A stretch of DNA of 37,526 bases, taken from NCBI GenBank assembly GCA_048498995.1, contig JBEHWX010000058.1, positions 1 through 37,526 of the forward strand, given 5' to 3'. The stretch is from JBEHWX01 sp048498995 (lineage in GTDB: Bacteria; Bacteroidota; Ignavibacteria; OLB7). This document shows positions 25,758 to 33,415 of this stretch, piece after piece. A program made the position numbers and the translations under genes. The first letter of the stretch is position 1. Every line of letters starts with the position of its first letter. The notes under the pieces are model-generated. The model searched no databases and was not told the DNA's origin. It saw only the letters and a list, made by a program, of their open reading frames with translations.

Positions 25758-28070
25758 TCAGCCCTCGAACAGCGGGAGCGTGCCGTGCCCCGACGTCCGC
25801 TCGCGATCCCACGCCTCGGTGACGGTGATCGCCGTGATGTTGACGATATCCTGCACGTCGGCCGAGCGCTGGGCCACGTGCACCGGGCGGTTCATTCCCA
25901 TCAGGATCGGCCCGATCGCCTCGCACTCGCCGATGCGCATCAGGAGCTTGTAGGCGATGTTCCCCGCGTCGATGTTCGGGAAGATCAGCACGTTGGCCGC
26001 CTCGCCGCCGAGCGTGTTGAACGGATAGGAGCCGGTCAGGATCTCCTCGACCACCGCCGTGTCCGCCTGCATCTCGCCGTCGACCAGCAGTTGCGGGTGC
26101 TCGGACTTCAGCAGCTCGGCGGCGCGGCGCATCTTCACCGCGGCCGGATGGCGGGAGTCGCCGAAGTTCGAGAAGGAGAGAAGCGCGACGCGCGGGATCG
26201 CCCCGAAGCGGCGCGCGGTCTCGGCCGCCATCATCGCGATCTCGGCCACTTCCTCGGCCGTCGGGTCGATGTTCACCGTGGTGTCGGCCAGGAAGTAGAG
26301 CCCGCCGGACTTCGGCATGATGATATACAATCCGGCAACGCGCGAGTAGCGGTTGTCCCGTCCGATCACCTGGAGCGCCGGGCGGATCACGTCCGGGTAG
26401 GAGATCGACGCGCCGGCCACCACGCCGTCGGCGTCATGCTCGTGCGCCATCATCATCCCGAAATAGATCGGACGCTGGAGCATCCGCCGCGCAGCCGCCT
26501 GGGTCACTCCCTTGCGTCCGCGCACCTGGAAGAGCACCTCCCGATAGCGATAGCGCCGCTCGTCGGCGGCGGGGTTGATCAGGGTGACCCCTTCGAGGTC
26601 GACGTGGTTCTGCTCGGCGATGCGGCGCATCTCGCGACGGCTGCCGAGAAGGATCGGCTCGCAGATCCGCTCCTCGACCAGGCGCTGCGCCGCGCGGAGC
26701 ACCAGCAGCTCCTCCCCTTCCGGGAAAACGATCCGCTTCATCGGGCGGCGCGACTGCGCGCTGTTGATGATCGGCACCATGAAGCCGCGCGACTTGCCAA
26801 GGCGCGCCTCCAGCTCGTCGTTGTAGGCCTCCCAGTCGGTGATCGGCCGGCGGGCCACGCCGCTCTCCATCGCCGCGCGCGCCACCGCCGGCGCCACCCA
26901 GAGGAGCACCCGCTCGTCGAACGGCTTCGGGATGATGTACTCCGGACCGAAGGCGAGCGGACCGTCGCCGTAGCTGCGGGTGACCGAATCGATCACATCC
27001 TCGCGCGCCAGCTCGGCGATGGCGCGAGCGGCGGCCAGCTTCATCTCGTCGTTGATCGCGCGCGCGCGGACGTCGAGCGCGCCGCGGAAGATAAAGGGAA
27101 AGCCGAGCACGTTGTTCACCTGGTTCGGCGTGTCGCTTCGTCCGGTGGCCATGATGATATCCTCGCGGACCGAGGTGGCCTCGTCGTAGCCGATCTCCGG
27201 ATCGGGGTTGGCCATGGCGAAGACGATCGGCTTGTCGGCCATCGAGGCCACCATCTCCTTGGTCATCAGCCCTGCCTGCGACAGGCCGATGAAGACGTCG
27301 GCGCCTTCGAGCACCTGGCCGAGCGAGGCGGGGGCGTCGCCGTTGGCGAACTCCTCCTTGTACTTGTTCAGGTCGGTGCGGTTCCGATGGATCAGCCCCT
27401 TGGAGTCGCACATGTAGATGTTCTCCTGGCGGGCGCCGAGCAGCACGTAGAAGCGGGAGCAGGAGATGGCCGCTGCGCCGGCGCCGGAGACCACGATCTT
27501 CACCTGGTCGATCTTCTTTCCCTGAAGGTCGAGCGCGTTGATCAGCGCCGCGCCGGAGATGATGGCCGTGCCGTGCTGATCGTCGTGGAAGACCGGGATA
27601 TTCATCCGGGCCTTGAGCGTCTCCTCCACCTCGAAGCACTCCGGCGCCTTGATATCCTCCAGGTTGATGCCGCCGAAGGTCGGCTCCATGGCGGCGATCG
27701 TCTCGATCAGCCGGTCGGTCTCAGAAACGTTCAGCTCGATATCGAACACGTCGATGTCGGCGAACTTCTTGAAGAGCACACCCTTCCCCTCCATCACCGG
27801 CTTGCCGGCGGCCGCGCCGATATTGCCCAGGCCGAGCACGGCGGTGCCGTTGGTGACCACCGCGACCAGGTTCCCCTTGGCTGTATAATCGTAGACCTTC
27901 TCCTCGTCGACGGCGATCTCGCGGCAGGGCTCGGCAACGCCGGGCGTGTAGGCCAGCGACAGGTCGCGCTGCGTGGAGACCGGCTTGGTCGGAATCACCT
28001 CGATCTTGCCGCGGCGCCCCATCTGATGATACTCGAGGGCATCTTCCCGCTTTATCGTGATGTTGTTCAT
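25758..28070 (-). CDS. maeB: NADP-dependent malic enzyme with C-terminal phosphotransacetylase-like domain
   Basis: A 770-residue MaeB-type malic enzyme: malate to pyruvate plus CO2, reducing NAD(P). The malic enzyme part (1-430) shows SLAYTPGVAEP with Tyr41, the Lys of GKGVLFKKF, FHDDQHGTA metal-site residues and the dinucleotide motif GAGAAA (196-201). Residues about 440-770 resemble phosphotransacetylase. In family members this part senses acetyl-CoA and is not catalytic; the length equals E. coli MaeB within a few residues. ATG 28070 is chosen for AAGGAG four bases upstream; the frame runs far further upstream, but that extension is repeat and non-coding. Cofactor preference is inferred from family only. 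Confidence 0.96.
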   Translation of the reverse strand: MNNITIKREDALEYHQMGRRGKIEVIPTKPVSTQRDLSLAYTPGVAEPCREIAVDEEKVYDYTAKGNLVAVVTNGTAVLGLGNIGAAAGKPVMEGKGVLFKKFADIDVFDIELNVSETDRLIETIAAMEPTFGGINLEDIKAPECFEVEETLKARMNIPVFHDDQHGTAIISGAALINALDLQGKKIDQVKIVVSGAGAAAISCSRFYVLLGARQENIYMCDSKGLIHRNRTDLNKYKEEFANGDAPASLGQVLEGADVFIGLSQAGLMTKEMVASMADKPIVFAMANPDPEIGYDEATSVREDIIMATGRSDTPNQVNNVLGFPFIFRGALDVRARAINDEMKLAAARAIAELAREDVIDSVTRSYGDGPLAFGPEYIIPKPFDERVLLWVAPAVARAAMESGVARRPITDWEAYNDELEARLGKSRGFMVPIINSAQSRRPMKRIVFPEGEELLVLRAAQRLVEERICEPILLGSRREMRRIAEQNHVDLEGVTLINPAADERRYRYREVLFQVRGRKGVTQAAARRMLQRPIYFGMMMAHEHDADGVVAGASISYPDVIRPALQVIGRDNRYSRVAGLYIIMPKSGGLYFLADTTVNIDPTAEEVAEIAMMAAETARRFGAIPRVALLSFSNFGDSRHPAAVKMRRAAELLKSEHPQLLVDGEMQADTAVVEEILTGSYPFNTLGGEAANVLIFPNIDAGNIAYKLLMRIGECEAIGPILMGMNRPVHVAQRSADVQDIVNITAITVTEAWDRERTSGHGTLPLFEG

Positions 28071-28289
28071 TACGCTCCTTGTCTGAACTGATGGACGCTC
28101 CACCGTGGCCGCGGCGCGGCACGGCCGGAGCGCGGCGATCCGCGGCCGGGATGCTCCGGTTCGGAATCTCCGTCCGGAATGCGTGGCCGGCGCGGGCGCA
28201 TGTCCCGCTCCGCTCGCCGGGGGGCAAACATATCGAATAGTTCGATCCGGGGTCGTGAGAATGTGGTGATCTCCGGGAGCCCCGGCCGC

Positions 28290-28377
28290 GCCGGTTCCGA
28301 AGCCGCGTCGTGCCGGTCCCGAAGCCGCGTCGTGCCGGTTCCGAAGCCACGTCGTGCCGGTTCCGAAGCCGCGCCGG
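28290..28377. repeat. 22-bp tandem repeat, four copies
   Basis: Units beginning GCCGGTTCCGAAGCCGCGTC occur at 28290, 28312, 28334 and 28356, with single-base variants (ggtccc; gccacg) and divergence at the end of the fourth. Period is exactly 22. Confidence 0.93.
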
Positions 28378-28412
28378 GGCCGCGCGACGGAGCATCCGGC
28401 CCGAAACGGAGC

Positions 28413-28447
28413 GAGCCGGACCTCTCCCCATCGGAGATGCCCGGCTC
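28413..28447 (-). terminator. Hairpin after the first PD40-OmpA gene
   Basis: GAGCCGG and CCGGCTC pair around a 21-base loop that contains a further CTC/GAG pairing, 25 bases beyond the gene stop. On the minus strand GCTCCGTTTC follows. Confidence 0.55.
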
Positions 28448-28471
28448 CCGTCCGATCCCATTCGTGCCCGC

Positions 28472-30067
28472 TCAGGTGGGGAGCACCACGCAGTCGCAGC
28501 GCCGGTTCATCCTGCGCTCCTCCTCGGTCACTCCCGGCGCCACCGGCCGCGCCGCGTCGGCGCCCCGCACCATCAGCCGCTCCGGCGCGATGCCGCCGAC
28601 GTTGACCAGGTAGTTCCTCACCGCCTCGGCGCGCGCCTCGGCCAGCTGCTCGCTCCCATGTCCATTCCCCTCGCCGTCGACATGCCCCTCCACCTGCAGC
28701 CGCGCCGTGGGATACTCCTTCAGGATCGCGACGATGTGATCGAGATCGTGATAGGCCTTCGGCGCCAGGGTGGCGGAGTTGTAGTTGAAGAGGACGCGGT
28801 TGGCGAAGAAGCTCCGGCCGGGGGTGAGCTTCTCCAGCCGGACGTCCTTCGAATATTCGGTGTAGGCGCCGCCGGCCGGCACCTCGTAGCTGTCGGCCAC
28901 CAGCGAGTATCCCGGCGCGGAGACCGAGACCCGGTAGGGGTGGCTCGGGTTGAGGATCACCTGGTAGCGTCCCGTCTCGGCCGAGCTCGTGGTGCCGGTG
29001 GCGACCAGCCCGGTCTGAAGATCCTCGATCAGCACGTCGGCCCGTACCGGGCGCCCCGTCTCGTTGTCGAGGACGATGCCGGTGAGAGTGACGATCCGGG
29101 CCAGCGTGCCGGCCGCCGACGCGCTCGGGATCGAGACCATGTCGGTCTCCCCGGAGCCGTCGCTCGCGCCGATCGGCATCACGTACCCCTCGCCCGCCTT
29201 GGCGGTGCCGAAGAAGGCATCGGCGCCGATCGGTGCCTGCCACGCGCCGTCGCGCAGGAGGGAGACGAGCGTCTGATCCCGCTTGCGCGCCTTGACGTCC
29301 CGATGCTGGAAGAAGAGCGCGTGACCATCGGCGGCGATGCGTGGCGCGTAGCTGCCGTCGCCGTCGTTGATCGCCGCGCCGAGATTTTCCGGGCTGCTCC
29401 AGACGCCGTCGACCAGATGGGAGACCCATATCTGATGCTTCCCCTCGGAGGAGCCGACGGTGGTCGCGAAGTAGAAGTCCCGTCCATCCGGGGAGATCGT
29501 GGCGCCGTAGATCCGGAAGCGGGCTATCCGGTCGCGGTGGGCGAAGAAGTCGGTGATCCCGCCGCCGAGTCCGCGCGGATCGGCCAGGAGCGAATCCTCC
29601 AGGCGCGCGCGGTAGAAGGGGCCGCCATCGCTCTCCCATCCCGGCTTCAGCGAGGAGAAGTAGACTGAGCCGCCATCGGCGGCCACCGCCTCGATGCCGT
29701 CGTCCTCGCCGGAGTTGATCCTGGCGCCGACGTTGACCGGCCGCTGCCAGCCGCCGCCGGACTTTCTGACCAGGTAGATATCGGCATCGTAGCGTCCGCG
29801 CTCCTGATCGAACTGCGCCCAGTCGCGTCCGGCGCGGCTGGCGGAGTTGAAGAGCATCGCCGATCCGTCACCGACGAGTATCGGGTTGTGGTCAGGGTCG
29901 ATCATCGTTGCGCGTCCTGCGCCCCGCGCGGCCACTCCATGCCGAGGCGCGCTTCCACCGGAGACGCCCGAGGCGCTCTGCGCCGCGGCCTGTTCATGCA
30001 CGAGCACGGTTCCGCCCAGCACCGTCGCCGCGGCGATCCAGCTTCGCATCCGTATCCATCCCTTCAT
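28472..30067 (-). CDS. PD40 beta-propeller / CRD / OmpA-C envelope protein, PorE-like (copy 1)
   Basis: A 531-residue exported protein. ATG 30067 has GGAGGG eight bases upstream; the signal peptide ends AAAQ at 30 with no lipobox. Residues 55-320 are PD40/WD40-like propeller repeats (ATISPDGRDFYFATT, PRIAADGHALFF). Residues 325-412 look like a carboxypeptidase regulatory-like fold (LTGIVLDNETGRPV, YRVSVSAPGY). Residues 418-530 are OmpA-C; Asp464 and Arg479 are 15 apart, the spacing of peptidoglycan-binding residues. This order matches the T9SS protein PorE without its TPR and lipobox. Copy 2 lies 480 bp upstream, so a tandem duplication is likely. A role linking the outer membrane or T9SS to the cell wall is plausible but unproven, since such paralogues are common. 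Confidence 0.85.
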   Translation of the reverse strand: MKGWIRMRSWIAAATVLGGTVLVHEQAAAQSASGVSGGSAPRHGVAARGAGRATMIDPDHNPILVGDGSAMLFNSASRAGRDWAQFDQERGRYDADIYLVRKSGGGWQRPVNVGARINSGEDDGIEAVAADGGSVYFSSLKPGWESDGGPFYRARLEDSLLADPRGLGGGITDFFAHRDRIARFRIYGATISPDGRDFYFATTVGSSEGKHQIWVSHLVDGVWSSPENLGAAINDGDGSYAPRIAADGHALFFQHRDVKARKRDQTLVSLLRDGAWQAPIGADAFFGTAKAGEGYVMPIGASDGSGETDMVSIPSASAAGTLARIVTLTGIVLDNETGRPVRADVLIEDLQTGLVATGTTSSAETGRYQVILNPSHPYRVSVSAPGYSLVADSYEVPAGGAYTEYSKDVRLEKLTPGRSFFANRVLFNYNSATLAPKAYHDLDHIVAILKEYPTARLQVEGHVDGEGNGHGSEQLAEARAEAVRNYLVNVGGIAPERLMVRGADAARPVAPGVTEEERRMNRRCDCVVLPT

Positions 30068-30547
30068 CTCGGTATCCCTCCATCACAATGTCCACCGCAC
30101 ATCTCCACGCGCCGGATGCGCCTTTCGCATCCGTGTCGCCGCGCGCCCCGAGCCGTGGTCCCGTGTCGACGCGTCGCGGCGGCTGCCGGGGGAGACTCAA
30201 CGGACGTACCAGAAGAAGCGGAAGGGGATGAGGGGATCGGCTCCGTGGCGTCTCCGACGGGGAGCGCCGTCGCCGTCGGGAGCCTCCGGCGGGGGGATAA
30301 TCCGTGGAATTTCGGAGAAACGGGGAGATGAAGCGGAGCGTGGAGGATGCGTCGGTGGCGGATGTCCGCGTCTGGGCGGCGTTGCCCCGGAGCGCGCGAT
30401 ACAACGGCGGGTTGCAAAGAGAACGATGCCGGGAGATCGCCCGCCGGTCGGAAACGAAAAGGCCGGAGTCCGACAGGCGGACTCCGGCCTTCGTCCGGCG
30501 CGCCAGGGAGCTGGCGGCGCGTCGAGCGATGCGAAACTGTCTCGGGA
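30068..30547. other. Intergenic region between the two PD40-OmpA genes
   Basis: 480 bp with no credible gene; it holds the terminator at 30459-30491 and should hold the copy 1 promoter. Frames here are Arg/Ser-rich chance frames. Confidence 0.6.
30459..30491 (-). terminator. Strong intrinsic terminator after PD40-OmpA copy 2
   Basis: AAGGCCGGAGTCCG and CGGACTCCGGCCTT form a perfect 14-bp stem with a five-base loop. On the minus strand TTCGTTTCC follows. Confidence 0.85.
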
Positions 30548-32233
30548 TTACATCGACACCACCATGAACTCGGTGCGACGGTTCTGGCGACGGCCGTCGT
30601 CGGATGCATTGGAGGCAACCGGCTTGGAGTAGCCGTAGCCCTTGGCCTGAATCCGGTCCGGGGCGATGCCGGCCGTCTGGGTCAGGTAGGCGCGGACGGC
30701 GTCGGCGCGGCGGACCGAGAGGCGGAAGTTGTAATCGGCCGGGCCGATGTTGTCGGTGTGGCCATCCACCTCGATCACCATCTTCGGATACTGGCGCATC
30801 AGCGCCGCGATCCGATCCAGCTCCGGGCGGGAGCTCGCGGTCAGCTCCGCCTCGTCATACTGGAAGAAGACGTTGTTGAGCACGAAGCTCTTTCCCTGGC
30901 TGAGCTTTCCCATCTCGAAGTTGCGGGAGAACTCCTTGTACGGGGTCCCCTCCGGCACCGTGTAGCGGTCGGAGATGAAGACGTAGCCGGGAGCGGTGAT
31001 CGTGATGCCGTAGTCGCGGCCGGGCTGCAGCAGCGCGGTGAAGCGTCCGCTGGCCATGTTGCTGTTGGTCGCGTAGACCGACTTGCCGGTCTCCAGATCC
31101 TCGATATAGACCGTGGCGCCGATCGGGAGCTTTCCTTCCTTGTCCAGGACGGTGCCGTTGAGCAGCGCGACCTTCGTCGGCTGATACTGCTCCGGCAGGG
31201 CGGCCGTGTAGATGTCGTCGTCGCCATCACCGGCGATCGACAGATAGATCCGGTCGCCGGAGGCCGGGACCGACGGGAAGGACTCGTCGCGGTCGCTGTT
31301 GATCGAGCTCAGCGGTGCCGGGTGGCCCCAGACGCCGTTCTGCAGGGAGGCCACGAAGATGTCGTCGGAGCCGTCGCCGTTCTGCGAGCTGGATGTGAAG
31401 AAGAGGGTCTTGCCGTCGGCGGCGATGAACGGCGCGTAGCTGCCCACGCCGGAGTTGATGTTCTTGCCGAGGTTCACCGGATCGCTCCAGGCGCCGTCGA
31501 TCAGGTGCGAGACCCAGATCTCGTGGCGGCCGTTGGAGGAGCCGACCGTGGTCGCGAAATAGAAGTCCTTGCCGTCGCCGCTGATCGTGGCGCCGTAGAC
31601 GAGGAATCCGACCTTCTTGTCGCGGTTGAGGAAGAACCTGGTGATGCCGCCGCCGAGCCCCTCGATGTTGCTCCACTCGACTCCCTTGAGCTTGGCCGCG
31701 TAGAAGGGGCCGCCATCCTGCTCCCACCCTTTCTTCAGCGAGTTGAAGTAGACGGTGTTGCCGTCCGGCCCGATGGCCACCACGCCATCGTCCTCGCTGG
31801 AGTTGATCGCGCTGCCGAGGTTGACCGGGGTCTTCCAGTACTCGCCGTCGGCGCGGGAGTAATCGCGGACCGAATAGTAGATATCCTCGTCGTAGCGATT
31901 CTTGTGATAGTTGAAGCGGGCCCACTCGCGATCGCCGCGGCGGGTCGAGTTGAAGAACATGATCGAGCCGTCGGCCGAGATGATCGGGCTGTTGTCGCGG
32001 TCGGAGGAGTTGACGCCGTTGACCTTCACCGGAGCGAAGATGCTGGAGCCGCCGGTACCGCTGGTGGTGCCGGAGCTGGCGATGATCTTTTCAATGACGG
32101 GAGGAGCTGCGGGGGATTCCTCATCGAGCATCGCCAGCGTGCTCTGATCGGCATGCTGCGCGTGTAGGAGCGATGGGACCGAAAGGATGAGCGCGCCCAT
32201 GAGGGCGAGCACAGTCAAGTGTACCCGGGACAT
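30548..32233 (-). CDS. PD40 beta-propeller / CRD / OmpA-C envelope protein, PorE-like (copy 2)
   Basis: A 561-residue paralogue of copy 1. ATG 32233 is chosen for GGGAGG about nine bases upstream and a signal peptide ending LLHAQ at 26. The upstream in-frame extension is not signal-like. The propeller covers about 80-345 (PIISADGSIMFFNST, YGATISGDGKDFYFATT), CRD about 355-440 (LNGTVLDKEGKLP, YGITITAPGY) and OmpA-C about 447-560. GHTDNIGPADYN with Asp494 and Arg509 is closer to the canonical peptidoglycan-binding motif than copy 1. The two share whole blocks, for instance ATTVGSS followed by IWVSHL. Gene order suggests separate transcripts, as a strong terminator follows. Confidence 0.88.
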   Translation of the reverse strand: MSRVHLTVLALMGALILSVPSLLHAQHADQSTLAMLDEESPAAPPVIEKIIASSGTTSGTGGSSIFAPVKVNGVNSSDRDNSPIISADGSIMFFNSTRRGDREWARFNYHKNRYDEDIYYSVRDYSRADGEYWKTPVNLGSAINSSEDDGVVAIGPDGNTVYFNSLKKGWEQDGGPFYAAKLKGVEWSNIEGLGGGITRFFLNRDKKVGFLVYGATISGDGKDFYFATTVGSSNGRHEIWVSHLIDGAWSDPVNLGKNINSGVGSYAPFIAADGKTLFFTSSSQNGDGSDDIFVASLQNGVWGHPAPLSSINSDRDESFPSVPASGDRIYLSIAGDGDDDIYTAALPEQYQPTKVALLNGTVLDKEGKLPIGATVYIEDLETGKSVYATNSNMASGRFTALLQPGRDYGITITAPGYVFISDRYTVPEGTPYKEFSRNFEMGKLSQGKSFVLNNVFFQYDEAELTASSRPELDRIAALMRQYPKMVIEVDGHTDNIGPADYNFRLSVRRADAVRAYLTQTAGIAPDRIQAKGYGYSKPVASNASDDGRRQNRRTEFMVVSM

Positions 32234-32747
32234 TTGGGGGGACCTCCCAAAGTTGAGTTTTATGTTGGACCTGGGGACTGCTGCGGACCGATGCAACCGT
32301 GGACCTGGTTTCGGTCGGGGAGGCCGTTGGACGGTGACCTCCCCATGACCGCAGCGGAATCTACACTACCTCATCGACACTGCAAATGGGCGTACTGCAT
32401 GTTTCCGAGGTTTCACCGGCCGCGCTCAGGGGTACGCGGAGGGTGTCAGAGGAACTGGACGGGAGCGAAACTACAAGGCTCGAATGATGTGAAGATGATG
32501 ACATGTATCGTCCCCGACGTTGGTCCTTCTCTCGGAAGGCCGGCCGATGCTTCAACTCGCGCCGGCTCCGATCCCCGATCCGGATCGGGGAACCCGTCGA
32601 TTTTACTCTCATTCCCGCCTTCCTCCTCTCCGGCCGCTCCGGACCCATCGGTCGATCTCGTCGACCGGCCGGTGTCCGGGGATCGCGATCGCTCCGCGAC
32701 GGAAGGGAACGGGGGCCGAAAAAAATGTGATCGATGCGTCCGCGAGG

Positions 32748-32801
32748 GGTGAGAACTTCCCGGACGGCGGGTGTCCTTCCATCGTTGTGCAACTTCTCAC
32801 C
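32748..32801. promoter_or_regulatory. 11-bp inverted repeat in front of the locus B sigma gene
   Basis: GGTGAGAACTT (32748-32758) and AACTTCTCACC (32791-32801) are inverted copies with one mismatch, ending seven bases before the ATG. The left arm overlaps the candidate -35 element. It could be an operator or, if transcribed, a stem hiding the start site. Confidence 0.6.
32750..32774 (+). promoter_or_regulatory. Candidate ECF promoter, TGAGAACT-N13-GTGT, before the sigma gene
   Basis: TGAGAACT at 32750-32757, 13 bases, then GTGTCC from 32771. The AAC core resembles ECF -35 elements such as E. coli sigma-E GGAACTT. The same motif with identical spacing precedes the T9SS cargo gene (35727-35751), and GTGT is 38 and 43 bases from the two start codons. 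Confidence 0.55.
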
Positions 32802-32808
32802 AACGAAG

Positions 32809-33399
32809 ATGCCGGTGCTGACCGAATTATCCCAGTCGATGACCGCTGATGAGCGCACCCTGGCCCGACAGGCCGGAGAGGGGGACCACCACGCATTCAG
32901 CGTGTTGTTCACGCGGTACAAGAACACCCTCTATCGTTTCTGCCTCTACATGCTCGGCGACGAGGCGGCGGCCGAGGATATCTATCAGGAAGTATTCCTG
33001 AACTTCTACCGCGCCTGCCGGTCCGGGCGTGAGATGCACAACGTGCGCGGCTATCTGATCACGGCCGCGCGGAGCCGCTGCCTGAATCACCTCCGGAGCA
33101 GCAACCGGACCTCGAAGCTCGAGGAATGGTCGGAGCCGACCTACGAGCCGGACATCGCCGCCGGCGATACGTCGGATCACCTCCGGCACGCGCTGATGAA
33201 GATTCCCCCGCAGTATCGGGAATCGTTTCTCCTGTTCGAGATCGAGGGGTACAGCTACGAGGAGATCGCCACGCAGGTGGGCATCACCCGCGACGTGGTC
33301 AAGAACAGGATCTACCGCGCCAAGCAGGCGCTGCAGAAGCTTCTCGGCCCCCTGCTTCGCGACGGTTCGTCGGATGGACACGCAGCGGAATCGCTCTAA
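32809..33399 (+). CDS. ECF RNA polymerase sigma factor (locus B)
   Basis: A 196-residue group IV sigma factor. Sigma-2 covers about 29-97 (LYRFCLYMLGDEAAAEDIYQ, then EVFLNFYRAC), and sigma-4 about 130-182, with PPQYRESF and the helix-turn-helix YSYEEIATQVGIT-RDVVKNRIYRAK. ATG 32809 is chosen; ATG 32839 is a possible shorter start and neither has a strong Shine-Dalgarno. It begins an operon-like row: predicted anti-sigma fusion 17 bases later, lipoprotein and T9SS cargo. The candidate autoregulatory promoter lies just upstream. It belongs to the same broad family as the locus A sigma but is clearly divergent in sequence. Confidence 0.94.
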   Translation: MPVLTELSQSMTADERTLARQAGEGDHHAFSVLFTRYKNTLYRFCLYMLGDEAAAEDIYQEVFLNFYRACRSGREMHNVRGYLITAARSRCLNHLRSSNRTSKLEEWSEPTYEPDIAAGDTSDHLRHALMKIPPQYRESFLLFEIEGYSYEEIATQVGITRDVVKNRIYRAKQALQKLLGPLLRDGSSDGHAAESL

Positions 33400-33415
33400 G
33401 GATCGACTACACATC

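Larger units (their letters stand above)
28071..28471. other. Intergenic region with VNTR and hairpin, no gene seen
   Basis: About 400 bp between maeB and the PD40-OmpA gene. It contains a 22-bp tandem repeat (28290-28377) and a hairpin (28413-28447), and presumably the maeB promoter at 28071-28290. Confidence 0.7.
32234..32808. promoter_or_regulatory. Divergent regulatory region between PD40-OmpA copy 2 and sigma locus B
   Basis: 575 bp with genes leaving on both sides and no credible coding frame. It carries a hairpin CGGTCGA/TCGACCG at 32649-32667, a candidate ECF promoter at 32750-32774 and an inverted repeat at 32748-32801. Length and content suggest a control region for both directions. 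Confidence 0.6.

Noticed and set aside
28071..29639. N-terminal extension of MaeB to give a 1293-residue protein
   Set aside because: The upstream part crosses the 22-bp VNTR and lies antiparallel in frame to the PD40-OmpA gene; a strong AAGGAG precedes ATG 28070.
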